Origin: Porticoccus sp041395745
Lineage (GTDB): Bacteria > Pseudomonadota > Gammaproteobacteria > Pseudomonadales > Porticoccaceae
Length of the DNA: 64,000 nt
NCBI GenBank assembly: GCA_041395745.1
Contig: JAWKZV010000003.1
Location: 434,001 to 498,000 of the forward strand
Direction of reading: 5' to 3'
The first letter of the stretch is position 1, and every line of letters begins with the position of its first letter. This document shows, piece by piece, positions 8,757 to 18,743 of this stretch. The notes under the pieces were generated by a model that was not told the origin of the DNA, did no database searches, and was given only the letters and a program-made list of their open reading frames with translations. A program made the translations under genes and the position numbers.

Positions 8757-9370
8757 CACTCTTTCCCCCGGCCTTCATCCTGCTCATCGAACAGGTGGCC
8801 CAATTTGCCGGCTTTCGTCGCCAGATAATACAGATTGTGCGGGTTGCGTCCGGTCTGTAACGGCACCCGCGCCGCAACCTCAACGCCCAGTTGCTCCAAG
8901 GCTTCGACCTTGCGCGGATTATTGGTCAGCAACTTCACGCGACTGATTTGCAGGTGCTTGAGCATAGGGCGACAAATACTGTAATCGCGCATGTCTGCGC
9001 TGAAGCCCAACTGTTCATTGGCTTCGACGGTATCCGCCCCCTGATCCTGCAGATGATAGGCCTTGATCTTGTTCAGCAGGCCGATACCTCGACCCTCCTG
9101 GCGCAAGTAAAGAATAGCCCCGCGCCCCTCCGCCGCGATACGGCGCATGGCCTCCTCCAGCTGGGCACCGCAATCACAGCGCACACTGAACAGGGCATCA
9201 CCGGTCAGGCACTCGGAGTGAATACGCAACAGCAGCGGTTCACCACCGGCGACATCCCCCATGGTGATAGCGATATGCTCCTTGTCACTTTCCGCGTCCT
9301 CAAAGCCGTGAATATCAAACACGCCCCAGCGGGTAGGCAATTTGGAGCTTTCAACAAAACGGAGGATCAC
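8756..9370 (-). CDS. ribA: GTP cyclohydrolase II RibA
   Basis: Catalyses the first committed step of riboflavin synthesis, opening GTP to the diaminopyrimidine. At 204 aa it is the normal stand-alone length. Zinc ligands are intact in ECLTGDALFSVRCDCGAQLEE (three Cys). Other signatures are LRQEGRGIGLLNKIKAYHLQD and the C-terminal LLTNNPRKVEALEQLG. The start is GTG (MILRFVESSKLPTRWG). It overlaps hisF by one base. The RibBA at 12611-13723 lacks these cysteines, so this gene is the likely sole GTP cyclohydrolase II in the window. Confidence 0.97.
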   Translation of the reverse strand: MILRFVESSKLPTRWGVFDIHGFEDAESDKEHIAITMGDVAGGEPLLLRIHSECLTGDALFSVRCDCGAQLEEAMRRIAAEGRGAILYLRQEGRGIGLLNKIKAYHLQDQGADTVEANEQLGFSADMRDYSICRPMLKHLQISRVKLLTNNPRKVEALEQLGVEVAARVPLQTGRNPHNLYYLATKAGKLGHLFDEQDEGRGKE

Positions 9371-9462
9371 TCAAGACTCCTAACGATCAGGCGGGTGGCT
9401 ATTTTAGCCGGGTTCCACCCCGAGTAAAGGGAGGGAACAGTTTTTCCATTGGAAACAACGGG

Positions 9463-10107
9463 CTAGTATTTGGTTCGCAATACCATCACCCCCTCCTCCT
9501 CACTCATCTCCACGCGACTGAGGAAACTGTTCCCAAGCAGGACCTCGGAGGGAAAATCACCGATCACGACGGTCGCCTCCACCTGGTGCAGGGTGATATT
9601 GCCGATAGTCAGCTTTTCCAGGGGCACATGATAGGCACTGACCATGCCTCCGGCGGTACTGGCCGCGCCCTTACGACCGCGGCGGAAATTCACTCCCAAC
9701 TGTTCGGCATGATGCAGGTTCATGGCGATCGAAGTGGCGCCGGTATCCACCATAAAATCCACCGGCCTGCCGTTGATAAAGCCACTGACGAAGTAATGGC
9801 CATTTTCGGACCGGGGTATCCGGACTTCAGCAATTTCCGCCGCCTGAAAGCTGGAGGAAATGCGCTCGGAAAGCCCCAGGGTGATACGCTGTCCATCCAC
9901 CTCCAGAACCGCTTTCTGGCTGTCGCTCTCGATCAGCGTTACCCCTTCAGGACTGGTCTGCCCCTGCTTCAACAATCGCTGCTTCCCATTGATCACCAGC
10001 ACTGCCCGACCGCCGAACAGGCCATTGACGCTAATGTCGGGAGAGGCCCAACATGCCGTCGCTGCAATCAGTGCCGCAATGGCCAACGCAAGGATACGTC
10101 CTGTCAT
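9463..10107 (-). CDS. Secreted retropepsin-like aspartic protease
   Basis: A 214-aa protein with a cleavable signal peptide (MTGRILALAIAALIAATACWAS). A single retroviral-type aspartic protease domain occupies about residues 105-210. The catalytic motif is VDFMVDTGATSIAM and the flap-side sequence is VLLGNSFLSRVEM, fitting the bacterial TIGR02281-type clan AA family with one Asp per monomer, so dimerisation is expected. The ATG at 10107 is preceded by a strong Shine-Dalgarno (GGGAGG), which I prefer to GTG 10113. It follows pgpA by 20 bp on the same strand. Substrate unknown. Confidence 0.88.
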   Translation of the reverse strand: MTGRILALAIAALIAATACWASPDISVNGLFGGRAVLVINGKQRLLKQGQTSPEGVTLIESDSQKAVLEVDGQRITLGLSERISSSFQAAEIAEVRIPRSENGHYFVSGFINGRPVDFMVDTGATSIAMNLHHAEQLGVNFRRGRKGAASTAGGMVSAYHVPLEKLTIGNITLHQVEATVVIGDFPSEVLLGNSFLSRVEMSEEEGVMVLRTKY

Positions 10108-10127
10108 CGCCACCTCCCGGTGAATCC

Positions 10128-10616
10128 CTAGAAAAATACCTGCGATACAGTAAAGAGTATCGCCCAGGCCAAGGCTCCGGCCAACAGATCGTCCATCATG
10201 ATGCCCACCCCGCCGCTGACATTGCGGTCGAACCAGCTGATCGGCCAGGGTTTCCAGATATCAAACAGGCGAAACAGCACAAAACCCGCCAGCGCCCACG
10301 GCCAGGACACCGGCAACGCCGTCATGGTCAGCCAGTAACCGGCCATCTCATCCCAGACAATGCCCTGGTGGTCATGTACGCCCATATCATGGGCCGTCTT
10401 GCCACACAGGTAGAAACCCACCAGGGATGCCACTCCCACCACTGCCAGATAGGCATAAAGGGGCATCCAGGCTAACAGTGGCCACAACACCAGCGCTACC
10501 GCAGTGCCGGCGGTACCGGGCCCCTTCGGGGCCAGACCACTACCAAATCCAAAGGCCAGCAGGTGCACCGGGTTCTTCAGCAACTGGGCAAAGGAGGGAT
10601 TAATTCGATGATCCAT
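10128..10616 (-). CDS. pgpA: Phosphatidylglycerophosphatase A
   Basis: Inner-membrane enzyme that dephosphorylates phosphatidylglycerophosphate to phosphatidylglycerol. The 162-aa product has the family start with FGSGLAPKGPGTAGTAVAL, four hydrophobic segments, and the characteristic HDHQGIVWDEMAGYW and RLFDIWKPWPISWFDRNVSGGVGIMMDD motifs that hold the acidic catalytic residues. It lies 24 bp downstream of thiL, the usual gammaproteobacterial pair. Confidence 0.96.
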   Translation of the reverse strand: MDHRINPSFAQLLKNPVHLLAFGFGSGLAPKGPGTAGTAVALVLWPLLAWMPLYAYLAVVGVASLVGFYLCGKTAHDMGVHDHQGIVWDEMAGYWLTMTALPVSWPWALAGFVLFRLFDIWKPWPISWFDRNVSGGVGIMMDDLLAGALAWAILFTVSQVFF

Positions 10617-10640
10617 ATTCCACCTATTTGTAACAGCCGG

Positions 10641-11618
10641 TCATTGAAAATGCTGGTAACCGGTTCCGACCACGCTCACCGACTGACCTGCTGCGTCAAC
10701 ACAACTCACACCATTCCCCCGGGTCATCCGACCGATTCGGGTAGCCATCAGATCGCCCGAGGCAATCAACCTGTCCACCTCGACACAGAGAATCTCCGGC
10801 ACGGTGAAACAGAGCTCATAATCATCACCACCAGATAGAGCCCACTCCTGTATCTGCCGGGACGTTGCCAGCTCCGCCAGCCAGGGTGCCAGCGGCAACC
10901 GCGACAATTCCACTTCGGCACCCAGGCCACTGCACTCGGCAATATGTCCCAAGTCCGCCAACAGGCCGTCGGAAATATCAATCGCCGCCGAGGCCAGGCC
11001 GCACAGTATCACGCCTTCACGCAACCGCGGAGCTGGCCGATAAAAACGTCCGAGGAGTTCATGCTTCACGCTCTCCGGCAGCGATGGGTTCGGCTCAAAC
11101 AATTGCAGTGCCGCCGCACCTTCACCCAGAGTTCCGGTGACATAAACCCGATCACCCTCTTTTGCCCCCGCGCGAGTCAGGGCCTGGCCGCGGGGAACCA
11201 GCCCCATCATCTGGACAGAAATGGTCATCGGTCCGGCAGTAGTATCGCCACCGACCAAAGCACACCCAAACTGGCAGGCATCATCGGCCAGCGCAGCGGC
11301 AAAAGCCTCGAGCCAGGAAGCATCCGCATTGGGCATGGTCAGAGCCAGGGTGAACCATCTCGGCTGAGCACCCATGGCGGCGAGATCACTGAGGTTCACC
11401 CTCAGTGAGCGGCGGGCAATATCTTCCGGGGCGGCATCACGGGGGAAGTGGACCCCCGCCACCAGAGTATCGACGGTCACCGCCAGCTGCTGCCCTTCGG
11501 GGACGTCCAGCAGGGCGCAATCATCGCCCACCCCCAGAGCGACGCCATCACCGCCATCTTCACTGCGACCAAGGCCGGTGAAGTATTGGCGGATCAGCGC
11601 AAACTCATTCAGGGGCAT
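10641..11618 (-). CDS. thiL: Thiamine-monophosphate kinase
   Basis: Phosphorylates thiamine monophosphate to thiamine diphosphate. A 325-aa PurM-like protein with the N-terminal FALIRQYF, then GVGDDCALLDVPEGQQLAVTVDTLVAGVHFP, RRSLRVNLSDLAAMGAQPRWF and the ISDGLLADLGHI motif. Nucleotide and metal-binding acidic residues are in place. It lies between nusB and pgpA on the minus strand (18 bp after nusB), the common nusB-thiL-pgpA order. Confidence 0.96.
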   Translation of the reverse strand: MPLNEFALIRQYFTGLGRSEDGGDGVALGVGDDCALLDVPEGQQLAVTVDTLVAGVHFPRDAAPEDIARRSLRVNLSDLAAMGAQPRWFTLALTMPNADASWLEAFAAALADDACQFGCALVGGDTTAGPMTISVQMMGLVPRGQALTRAGAKEGDRVYVTGTLGEGAAALQLFEPNPSLPESVKHELLGRFYRPAPRLREGVILCGLASAAIDISDGLLADLGHIAECSGLGAEVELSRLPLAPWLAELATSRQIQEWALSGGDDYELCFTVPEILCVEVDRLIASGDLMATRIGRMTRGNGVSCVDAAGQSVSVVGTGYQHFQ

Positions 11619-11636
11619 GGCAACCCGGACGACGCA

Positions 11637-12077
11637 TTAGCGCCGCTGCCCGGCCTTGACCTCAATGGCGCGGCGATCGGCGGCCACCTTGTCGAGGATA
11701 CCGTTGATGTATTTATAAGCGTCGGTGGGACCGAACGTTTTGGCCAGGTTGACCGCCTCGTTAATCGCCACCTTGTAGGGAATGTCGATGCGGAAACACA
11801 GCTCGTAGCAGCCCATGCGCAGCAGTGCCCGGGAGATCGGGTCCAGGTCCTTTGACTTGCGATCGAGATGAGGCTCATAGGCCGCGTCAATCTCATCCAG
11901 TTTTTTCGGAATCCCGTGCAACACTTCGCGGAAGAACTCGGTGTCCACCTTGCGCATGTCGTTGTCGACGAAAAACTCCGCTTCGATACTGTGCAGATCG
12001 GAGCCGGACAATTGCCATTGATAGAGGGCCTGCACCAACAGTTGGCGGGCCTTTTTACGGGTAGAAGGCAGTGACAC
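11637..12077 (-). CDS. nusB: Transcription antitermination factor NusB
   Basis: All-helical RNA-binding protein that, with NusE (S10), recognises boxA in rRNA operons. The 146-aa product shows RKKARQLLVQALYQWQLSG, the DKKSKDLDP-like DRKSKDLDPISRALLRMGCYEL region, and the C-terminal INEAVNLAKTFGPTDAYKYINGILDKVA. The start is GTG. Its position directly after ribH (10 bp) is the classical ribH-nusB linkage. Confidence 0.97.
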   Translation of the reverse strand: MSLPSTRKKARQLLVQALYQWQLSGSDLHSIEAEFFVDNDMRKVDTEFFREVLHGIPKKLDEIDAAYEPHLDRKSKDLDPISRALLRMGCYELCFRIDIPYKVAINEAVNLAKTFGPTDAYKYINGILDKVAADRRAIEVKAGQRR

Positions 12078-12087
12078 GAATTGGCTC

Positions 12088-12558
12088 CTATATCCGACGG
12101 AACAGAGAAATCATTTCCAGCGCGGTCAGCGCCGCTTCTGCGCCCTTGTTCTCGGCGTTGTCGCCGGAGCGCTCCAGGGCCTGATCCAGGTTATCTGTGG
12201 TCAGTACACCAAAGGCCACCGGCAGCCCTTCCCGCAGGGCCACTTCGCCGATACCACGGGTCGTTTCACCGGAAACGTACTCGAAGTGAGGGGTGCCGCC
12301 GCGAATCACACAACCCAGGGCAATCACCGCATCGAAACGACCGGACTGGGCCAGCTTGCTGCACGCCAGGGGCAATTCAAAAGCGCCGGGAACACGAAAC
12401 ACCTCAACGTCCTGCGCACTGATGCCGTGGCGTGACAGGGCGAGTTCAGCCCCCTGCAACAGGCTATCGGTAATCTGGCTATTCCAGCGCGCCACGGCAA
12501 TGGCCACCCGCGCTCCCTCGACATCAAAACTGCCCTCGTCGGGCCGATACTCACTCAT
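12088..12558 (-). CDS. ribH: 6,7-dimethyl-8-ribityllumazine synthase
   Basis: Penultimate enzyme of riboflavin synthesis, joining the RibB product to the pyrimidine; forms icosahedral or decameric shells. The 156-aa product contains RVAIAVARWNSQITDSLLQGA, the VPGAFELPLACSKLA substrate loop, ALGCVIRGGTPHFEYVSGETTRGI with the catalytic His, and PVAFGVLTTDNLDQALERSG. It is 52 bp downstream of ribBA and 10 bp upstream of nusB. Confidence 0.97.
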   Translation of the reverse strand: MSEYRPDEGSFDVEGARVAIAVARWNSQITDSLLQGAELALSRHGISAQDVEVFRVPGAFELPLACSKLAQSGRFDAVIALGCVIRGGTPHFEYVSGETTRGIGEVALREGLPVAFGVLTTDNLDQALERSGDNAENKGAEAALTALEMISLFRRI

Positions 12559-12610
12559 GCTGTTTTCCGATTTCTCTTAACTTCTGTGCAAACTGTTTTG
12601 GAACGGCGTA

Positions 12611-13723
<1,113 letters not shown>

Positions 13724-13770
13724 GATTTCAATGCCGTGAGTTTCTGTTTTCTCAAGTGCGGATTCGATTA

Positions 13771-14379
13771 TCAGGCATCCGCCGCAGCGTCGCCCTGCAG
13801 CAGCCGCTCCAGGTAGCGCGCAATCAGGTCCACTTCCAGATTGACCCGGGTTCCCGGTTTATAGGTGCCAATGACCGTTTTCTCAAGGGTATGAGGGACA
13901 ATATTCAGTTCGAACTCGGCGCCTTCCACCTTGTTCACCGTGAGGCTGGTGCCGTCCACAGTGATCGAGCCCTTGTGGGCGATGTACTTGGCCAACTCCC
14001 GGGGAGCGCGCAAACGGAAGCGTTCCGAGCGGGCATCGGGATGGCGACTCACCACCTCACCAATACCGTCCACATGACCGGATACCAGGTGTCCCCCCAT
14101 ACGGGTCTGCGGCGTCAGCGCCCGCTCCAGGTTTACCGGCGAGCCCACGGACCAGTCACCAATGGTGGTCAGCGACAAGGTTTCCGATGACACATCGGCC
14201 ACGTAGCCGTCGCCGGGCAGTTCCACCACCGTCAGGCACACGCCATTGGTGCTGACGCTGTCGCCCAGTTGCAGGTCCGCCAGTTCCAGATCATTGGTTT
14301 TGATCCGCAGGCGCACGTCGCCGCCTCGCTGTTCACGCACAGCAACTTCGCCCACAGCCTCGACAATACCGGTAAACAT
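13771..14379 (-). CDS. ribE: Riboflavin synthase alpha chain
   Basis: Dismutates two 6,7-dimethyl-8-ribityllumazine molecules to riboflavin. The 202-aa product begins MFTGIVEAVGEV, the family hallmark. It consists of two tandem lumazine-binding repeats: repeat 1 with DSVSTNGVCLTVVEL, repeat 2 with GSITVDGTSLTVNKV. The GGHLVSGHVDGIGEV segment between them is canonical. It is 47 bp upstream of ribBA and 33 bp downstream of nhaD. Confidence 0.97.
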   Translation of the reverse strand: MFTGIVEAVGEVAVREQRGGDVRLRIKTNDLELADLQLGDSVSTNGVCLTVVELPGDGYVADVSSETLSLTTIGDWSVGSPVNLERALTPQTRMGGHLVSGHVDGIGEVVSRHPDARSERFRLRAPRELAKYIAHKGSITVDGTSLTVNKVEGAEFELNIVPHTLEKTVIGTYKPGTRVNLEVDLIARYLERLLQGDAAADA

Positions 14380-14412
14380 GACTCTTCAACTCCCCTTCGT
14401 TACACCAATCCA

Positions 14413-15660
14413 TCAACCGCCCAGAACCAGCCCCAGGCCATACACCGCCAGGAAACCAACGGTGAACGCCACCAGCAGGGCAAACAGGCTGCGAAAATAA
14501 CTGGCGAAGGTCAAGGAACTGATCTTGCTCATCGCCACGATACCCGCCGCTGAACCGATCACCAGCAGCGAACCGCCCACGCCCACCGCGTAGGTCAATC
14601 CCATCCATTCGGCCGTGTTCATTTGCAGGTTGGCTTTCAGCAGCGCCGCGGTAAGCGGCACGTTATCGATCAACGCAGACAACAGCCCCATCAGGTAATT
14701 GGCAACCAGACTGGGCATGATGTTGTAGAGGTGCGTCAGCCCCTCCAGAGTGCCGATGAACTGCAACATGCCCACCACCAGCAACACCCCGAGGAAAAAC
14801 AGCAGGGTTTCAAACTCGATAATGCGGATGTACTCGAGGATCGGGTCGTTGTCGATGTCCTCGTTAAAGAAACGCGCCACCAGGAACATGATCGCCAGAC
14901 CGGTGAGGAAGGTCAGCACCGGCGGGATGCCGTAGAAAAAACTGCCGAGAATGGTGCACAGAATCGTCGCCATAAAGATCATGGCAATCCCCTGATCTAC
15001 CTTGCGGATGGCCCGTGCACCATTTTTCTCGACCAACACTTCACCGCTCATGCCGCGACTCAACAGCGTCGCTAGCAACAACACCGCCATCAGTGCCGGC
15101 AGCGACAACAGCAGCAGGTTGGCGATCTGCACATGGCCTTCCAGGAAAATCATCAGGGTGGTGACGTCGCCGGTAATCATGGCCACACCGCCGGAGTTCA
15201 CCGCAAACACCACCAGCGTAGCGAACTTGAGGTTTTTCCTGGCATCCATTTTCAGGCTCAGGATCAGCGCCACAGACACCAGTGTCGCCGTGATATTGTC
15301 GGCGATGGAAGAAAACACAAAGGCGAAAATCCCGATCAGGAACAGCAGCTTCCTCTCGGTAATTCGCCGCGGCAGGATGGCGTGGACCAGGTTCTCGATC
15401 AGCCCCTTCTTGTTCAGGTAGGCCACAAAAGTCATGGTCGCCAGCAGGAACAGCCACAGGCTGGCGATGTCGGTAATGTTGTGTTCGAGGGCTGCCTCAA
15501 CCTTTTCCCGGTGAGCCAGATCGGGCGCAAAAATAAACATCAGCATCCACGCCAGGGCGCCGAACAGCAGCACCACCTTGGCCTTGTTGACGTGAATGAC
15601 CTCCTCCAGCACAACGCCGAGGAATGCCGCTATCGCCAACAGAATCAACAATACTTCCAT
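14413..15660 (-). CDS. nhaD: Na+/H+ antiporter NhaD
   Basis: Inner-membrane sodium/proton exchanger of the ArsB/NhaD superfamily. The product has 415 aa from the ATG at 15660 (MEVLLILLAIAAFLGVVLEEVIHVNKAK). The open frame extends further upstream but that part is not membrane-like and lies inside ribD. About eleven to twelve hydrophobic segments; signatures include SSIADNITATLVSVALIL, VVFAVNSGGVAMITGDVTTLMIFLEG, and the C-terminal LIDNVPLTAALLKANL. It is inserted between ribD (16 bp upstream) and ribE, inside the riboflavin run. NhaD is typical of marine and haloalkaliphilic bacteria. Confidence 0.93.
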   Translation of the reverse strand: MEVLLILLAIAAFLGVVLEEVIHVNKAKVVLLFGALAWMLMFIFAPDLAHREKVEAALEHNITDIASLWLFLLATMTFVAYLNKKGLIENLVHAILPRRITERKLLFLIGIFAFVFSSIADNITATLVSVALILSLKMDARKNLKFATLVVFAVNSGGVAMITGDVTTLMIFLEGHVQIANLLLLSLPALMAVLLLATLLSRGMSGEVLVEKNGARAIRKVDQGIAMIFMATILCTILGSFFYGIPPVLTFLTGLAIMFLVARFFNEDIDNDPILEYIRIIEFETLLFFLGVLLVVGMLQFIGTLEGLTHLYNIMPSLVANYLMGLLSALIDNVPLTAALLKANLQMNTAEWMGLTYAVGVGGSLLVIGSAAGIVAMSKISSLTFASYFRSLFALLVAFTVGFLAVYGLGLVLGG

Positions 15661-15676
15661 ACAACCTTGTACCGTT

Positions 15677-16780
15677 TTAAGACTGGAAACGAGGGCGCGC
15701 CGTGATACGCCAGTCACTGCCCACAGCACGGATATCCGCGATCTCCATGGGCAACGCCTCGGACATCGCCAGCAACGGCAATGACAGCAGCGGACGCGCT
15801 GCACTGCCGAGCAATTTGGGCGCCATGTAGATGATCAGTTCATCCACCAGGCCTGCCGCCATGAAAGCCCCGGCCAACTCCGACCCGGCTTCCACCAAAA
15901 CCTCATTGCACTCACGCTGGGCCAGCAAGCCAAGCAGCGCTTTCAAATCCACCCGGCCGGCGCCGTTATCCAGGGCGACCACTTCAGTGCCGGGCAACTG
16001 ACCGCCCACAGCACTGGCCACCAGGGTGGCGCCGCCATCGGTCAACAACTGACAATCCCGGGGCAACCGCAAACGGCTGTCCACTACCACCCGCAACGGC
16101 TGGCGACTGGCTACCTCTTCTGCGTTGTCCAACCCCAGTTCGCTGGCTCGCACCGTCAGTGCCGGATTGTCGTGTACCACCGTGCCTAGTCCGGTGATGA
16201 TCGCGGAGCTGCGCGCCCTCAAACGCTGCACATCACTGCGCGCGGAGGGGCCGGTAATCCACTGGCTCTCACCGCTGGCCATGGCGGTGCGACCATCCAG
16301 GCTCATGGCCAGCTTTACCGTTACCCAGGGCAACTGCTGTTGCTGGCGCTTGATAAAGCCGCGATTGACCGCGATGGCTTCACTTTCCAGCACCGGGCCA
16401 TCCACGACGATACCGGCCGCACTGAGTTTCTCCAGCCCCTGACCGGCCACTTTCGGGTTCGGGTCCAGTACGCCATAGACCACCCGAGCAACACCTGCGA
16501 CGATCAGCGCATCCGCACAGGGAGGCGTGCGACCGTGGTGACTGCAGGGCTCCAGGGTGACATAGGCGGTCGCACCCCGCGCCCGCTCCCCGGCGGCGCG
16601 CAATGCATGTACTTCCGCATGGGGCTCACCGGCGCGCTGGTGCCAGCCTTCACCCACCACCTCTTCACCACGGGCAATCACGCAGCCCACCGCCGGATTG
16701 GGCATGGTGGTGTAGCAGCCACGGGCAGCCAGTTTCAGCGCCCTGGCCATCATGGTGATATCCAGGTTGTGGGTGGGCAT
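15677..16780 (-). CDS. ribD: RibD bifunctional deaminase/reductase
   Basis: Second and third steps of riboflavin synthesis: deamination of the pyrimidine and NADPH reduction of the ribosyl side chain. About 367 aa. The N-terminal deaminase domain has the zinc motifs HAEVHAL and PCSHHGRTPPCADALI. The C-terminal reductase domain starts around residue 145 (WVTVKLAMSLDGRTA, GLGTVVHDNPALTVR). I prefer ATG 16780, which has AGGG 10 nt upstream. A TTG at 16789 would overlap the nrdR stop. Downstream of nrdR in the usual nrdR-ribD order. Confidence 0.96.
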   Translation of the reverse strand: MPTHNLDITMMARALKLAARGCYTTMPNPAVGCVIARGEEVVGEGWHQRAGEPHAEVHALRAAGERARGATAYVTLEPCSHHGRTPPCADALIVAGVARVVYGVLDPNPKVAGQGLEKLSAAGIVVDGPVLESEAIAVNRGFIKRQQQQLPWVTVKLAMSLDGRTAMASGESQWITGPSARSDVQRLRARSSAIITGLGTVVHDNPALTVRASELGLDNAEEVASRQPLRVVVDSRLRLPRDCQLLTDGGATLVASAVGGQLPGTEVVALDNGAGRVDLKALLGLLAQRECNEVLVEAGSELAGAFMAAGLVDELIIYMAPKLLGSAARPLLSLPLLAMSEALPMEIADIRAVGSDWRITARPRFQS

Positions 16781-16785
16781 GGGAA

Positions 16786-17259
16786 TCAATCCCTGTTGCT
16801 GTCGGGAAGGCTCTTTTCCAGCCGATCAAGCTCGGCGCGGAATTCGTTGAGATCCTGGAAGCTGCGATAGACGGAGGCGAACCGCACATAGGCCACTTCG
16901 TCCAGTTGCCGCAGCTGCTCCATCACCAGCTCACCGACCATGCGCGAGGTCACCTCGCGCTCGCCGGTGGCGCGCAATTGATGCTGAATCTGGGAGATTG
17001 AACCTTCGATGCGTTCAATGCTTACCGGGCGCTTCTCCAGCGCTCGCAGCAGGCCCGCGCGCAGCTTGTCCTCGTCGAAGGGTTCGCGGGTTTCATCCCG
17101 CTTGATCACCCGGGGCATCAACAGTTCGGCGACTTCGTAGGTGGTAAAGCGTTCCTTGCAGGACAGGCACTCGCGACGACGACGCACCTGGCCGCCCTCG
17201 GCTACCAGCCGCGAGTCTATGACCTTGGTGTCATCGGCATTACAGAAGGGACAATGCAT
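16786..17259 (-). CDS. nrdR: Transcriptional repressor NrdR
   Basis: ATP/dATP-sensing repressor of ribonucleotide reductase operons. 157 aa; the N-terminal zinc ribbon is visible as two CxxC pairs (MHCPFCNADDTKVIDSR and RRRRECLSCKERFTTYE), followed by an ATP-cone domain (VIKRDETREPFDEDKLRAGLLRALEKRPV). It heads the minus-strand riboflavin run. No nrd gene is in the window, so its targets are elsewhere. Confidence 0.97.
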   Translation of the reverse strand: MHCPFCNADDTKVIDSRLVAEGGQVRRRRECLSCKERFTTYEVAELLMPRVIKRDETREPFDEDKLRAGLLRALEKRPVSIERIEGSISQIQHQLRATGEREVTSRMVGELVMEQLRQLDEVAYVRFASVYRSFQDLNEFRAELDRLEKSLPDSNRD

Positions 17260-17352
17260 GGCTCAAGCCACCTGATCGGGTAGGGGCGCATGGTACCACA
17301 TTTTGTGTGCCATCCCGCCCCGCAGCTTCTCTCGAAAAACCGCAGCAGACAA

Positions 17353-17379
17353 ACAAAAAGCCCCGCCGGAGCGGGGCTT
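17353..17379 (-). terminator. Rho-independent terminator of glyA
   Basis: On the minus strand a 9-bp stem (AAGCCCCGC / GCGGGGCTT, loop of 4) is followed by a U-rich run (TTTTTGTTT). It lies 7 bp past the glyA stop. Confidence 0.85.
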
Positions 17380-17385
17380 CAGGAC

Positions 17386-18645
17386 TTAACCGTAAACCGG
17401 GAACTGACCGCAGATGTCCAGCACCTTGGCTTTCACTGCCGGAATCACCTGCTCGGAAGTGCCCTGTTCCAGGCTGTCCAGCACATCGCAGATCCAGTGG
17501 GTAAGCTGGACGCACTCCGCTTCCTTGAAGCCGCGGGTGGTGATGGCCGGGGTACCGACCCGCAGGCCGGAGGTGATGAAGGGCGAACGGGGATCGTTCG
17601 GCACCGCGTTCTTGTTCACGGTGATGTAGGCGCGGCCGAGGGCTTCATCCGCATCCTTACCGGTGTATTCCTTGCCGATCAGGTCCACCAGCATCAGGTG
17701 GTTCTCGGTGCCCTTGGAGACGATTTTGATACCGCGCTCCATGAAGGTAGCGGCCATCGCCTGGGCATTTTTCACCACTTGCTGCTGATAAGTCTTGAAC
17801 TCGGGGCTCATGGCTTCCTTGAAGGATACCGCCTTGGCCGCGATCACGTGGCACAGCGGGCCACCCTGGCCACCGGGGAATACCGCGGAGTTGATCTTCT
17901 TGGCCAGCTCCTCGCTGTTGGTGAGGATGATGCCGCCGCGGGGACCGCGCAGGGTCTTGTGGGTGGTGGAGGTCACCACATCGGCAAACGGCATCGGGTT
18001 CGGGTAGACGCCTGCGGCGATCAGACCGGCCACGTGGGCCATGTCCACCATCAGGTAGGCGCCGACCTTGTCGGCGATATCGCGGAAGCGCTGCCAGTCC
18101 AGGATCCCGGAGTAGGCGGAGAAACCGGCGACGATCATTTTCGGCTTGTGCTCCAGCGCCAGCGCCTCAACCTGTTCGTAGTTGACCAGACCGGTTTCCG
18201 GATTCAGGCCGTACTGAACCGAGTTGTAGATTTTGCCGGAGAAATTCGGCTTGGCGCCGTGGGTCAGGTGACCACCGGCGTCCAAGCTCATACCCAGCAC
18301 GGTGTCGCCGGGCAGGCACAGGGCCTGGTAGACGGCGCTGTTGGCCTGGGAGCCGGAGTGCGGCTGTACGTTGGCGAAACCGGCGCCGAACAGCGCCTTC
18401 ACTCGTTCAATAGCCAGCTCTTCAGTCTTGTCGACAAATTCACAACCACCGTAGTAACGCTTGTGGGGATAGCCCTCGGCGTACTTGTTGGTGAGCTTGG
18501 TGCCCTGAGCAGCCATCACAGCGGGACTGGTATAGTTCTCGGAGGCAATCAGCTCGATGTGCTCTTCCTGGCGCTGCTCTTCCTGCTGGATGGCAGCCCA
18601 CACTTCCGGGTCAAAACTGGCGATGGTGACGTCTTTATCGAACAT
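17386..18645 (-). CDS. glyA: Serine hydroxymethyltransferase
   Basis: PLP enzyme interconverting serine and glycine with tetrahydrofolate, the main source of one-carbon units. 419 aa from ATG 18645 (MFDKDVTIASFDPEVWAAIQQEEQRQEEHIELIASEN). The longer frame upstream to 18810 is not supported by homology. Signatures: YAEGYPHKRYYGG, HSGSQAN, LDAGGHLTHG, and the PLP lysine in VTSTTHKTLRGPRGG. A strong terminator follows. There is a 126-bp gap to nrdR, so it is probably its own unit, 98 bp after icmF. Confidence 0.97.
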   Translation of the reverse strand: MFDKDVTIASFDPEVWAAIQQEEQRQEEHIELIASENYTSPAVMAAQGTKLTNKYAEGYPHKRYYGGCEFVDKTEELAIERVKALFGAGFANVQPHSGSQANSAVYQALCLPGDTVLGMSLDAGGHLTHGAKPNFSGKIYNSVQYGLNPETGLVNYEQVEALALEHKPKMIVAGFSAYSGILDWQRFRDIADKVGAYLMVDMAHVAGLIAAGVYPNPMPFADVVTSTTHKTLRGPRGGIILTNSEELAKKINSAVFPGGQGGPLCHVIAAKAVSFKEAMSPEFKTYQQQVVKNAQAMAATFMERGIKIVSKGTENHLMLVDLIGKEYTGKDADEALGRAYITVNKNAVPNDPRSPFITSGLRVGTPAITTRGFKEAECVQLTHWICDVLDSLEQGTSEQVIPAVKAKVLDICGQFPVYG

Positions 18646-18743
18646 GGATCTCACACTCGGGGGTTGGCCTGAAAAAAGAGCGCGAATTGTACACAAATCC
18701 ACCATCGAATCCCACGCCAAAACGCCCCGTAACAGTATGAAAA

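Noticed and set aside
17290..18672. 460-aa plus-strand ORF antisense to glyA
   Set aside because: Shadow frame created by codon bias of glyA; His/Gly/Val-rich with no recognisable domain.
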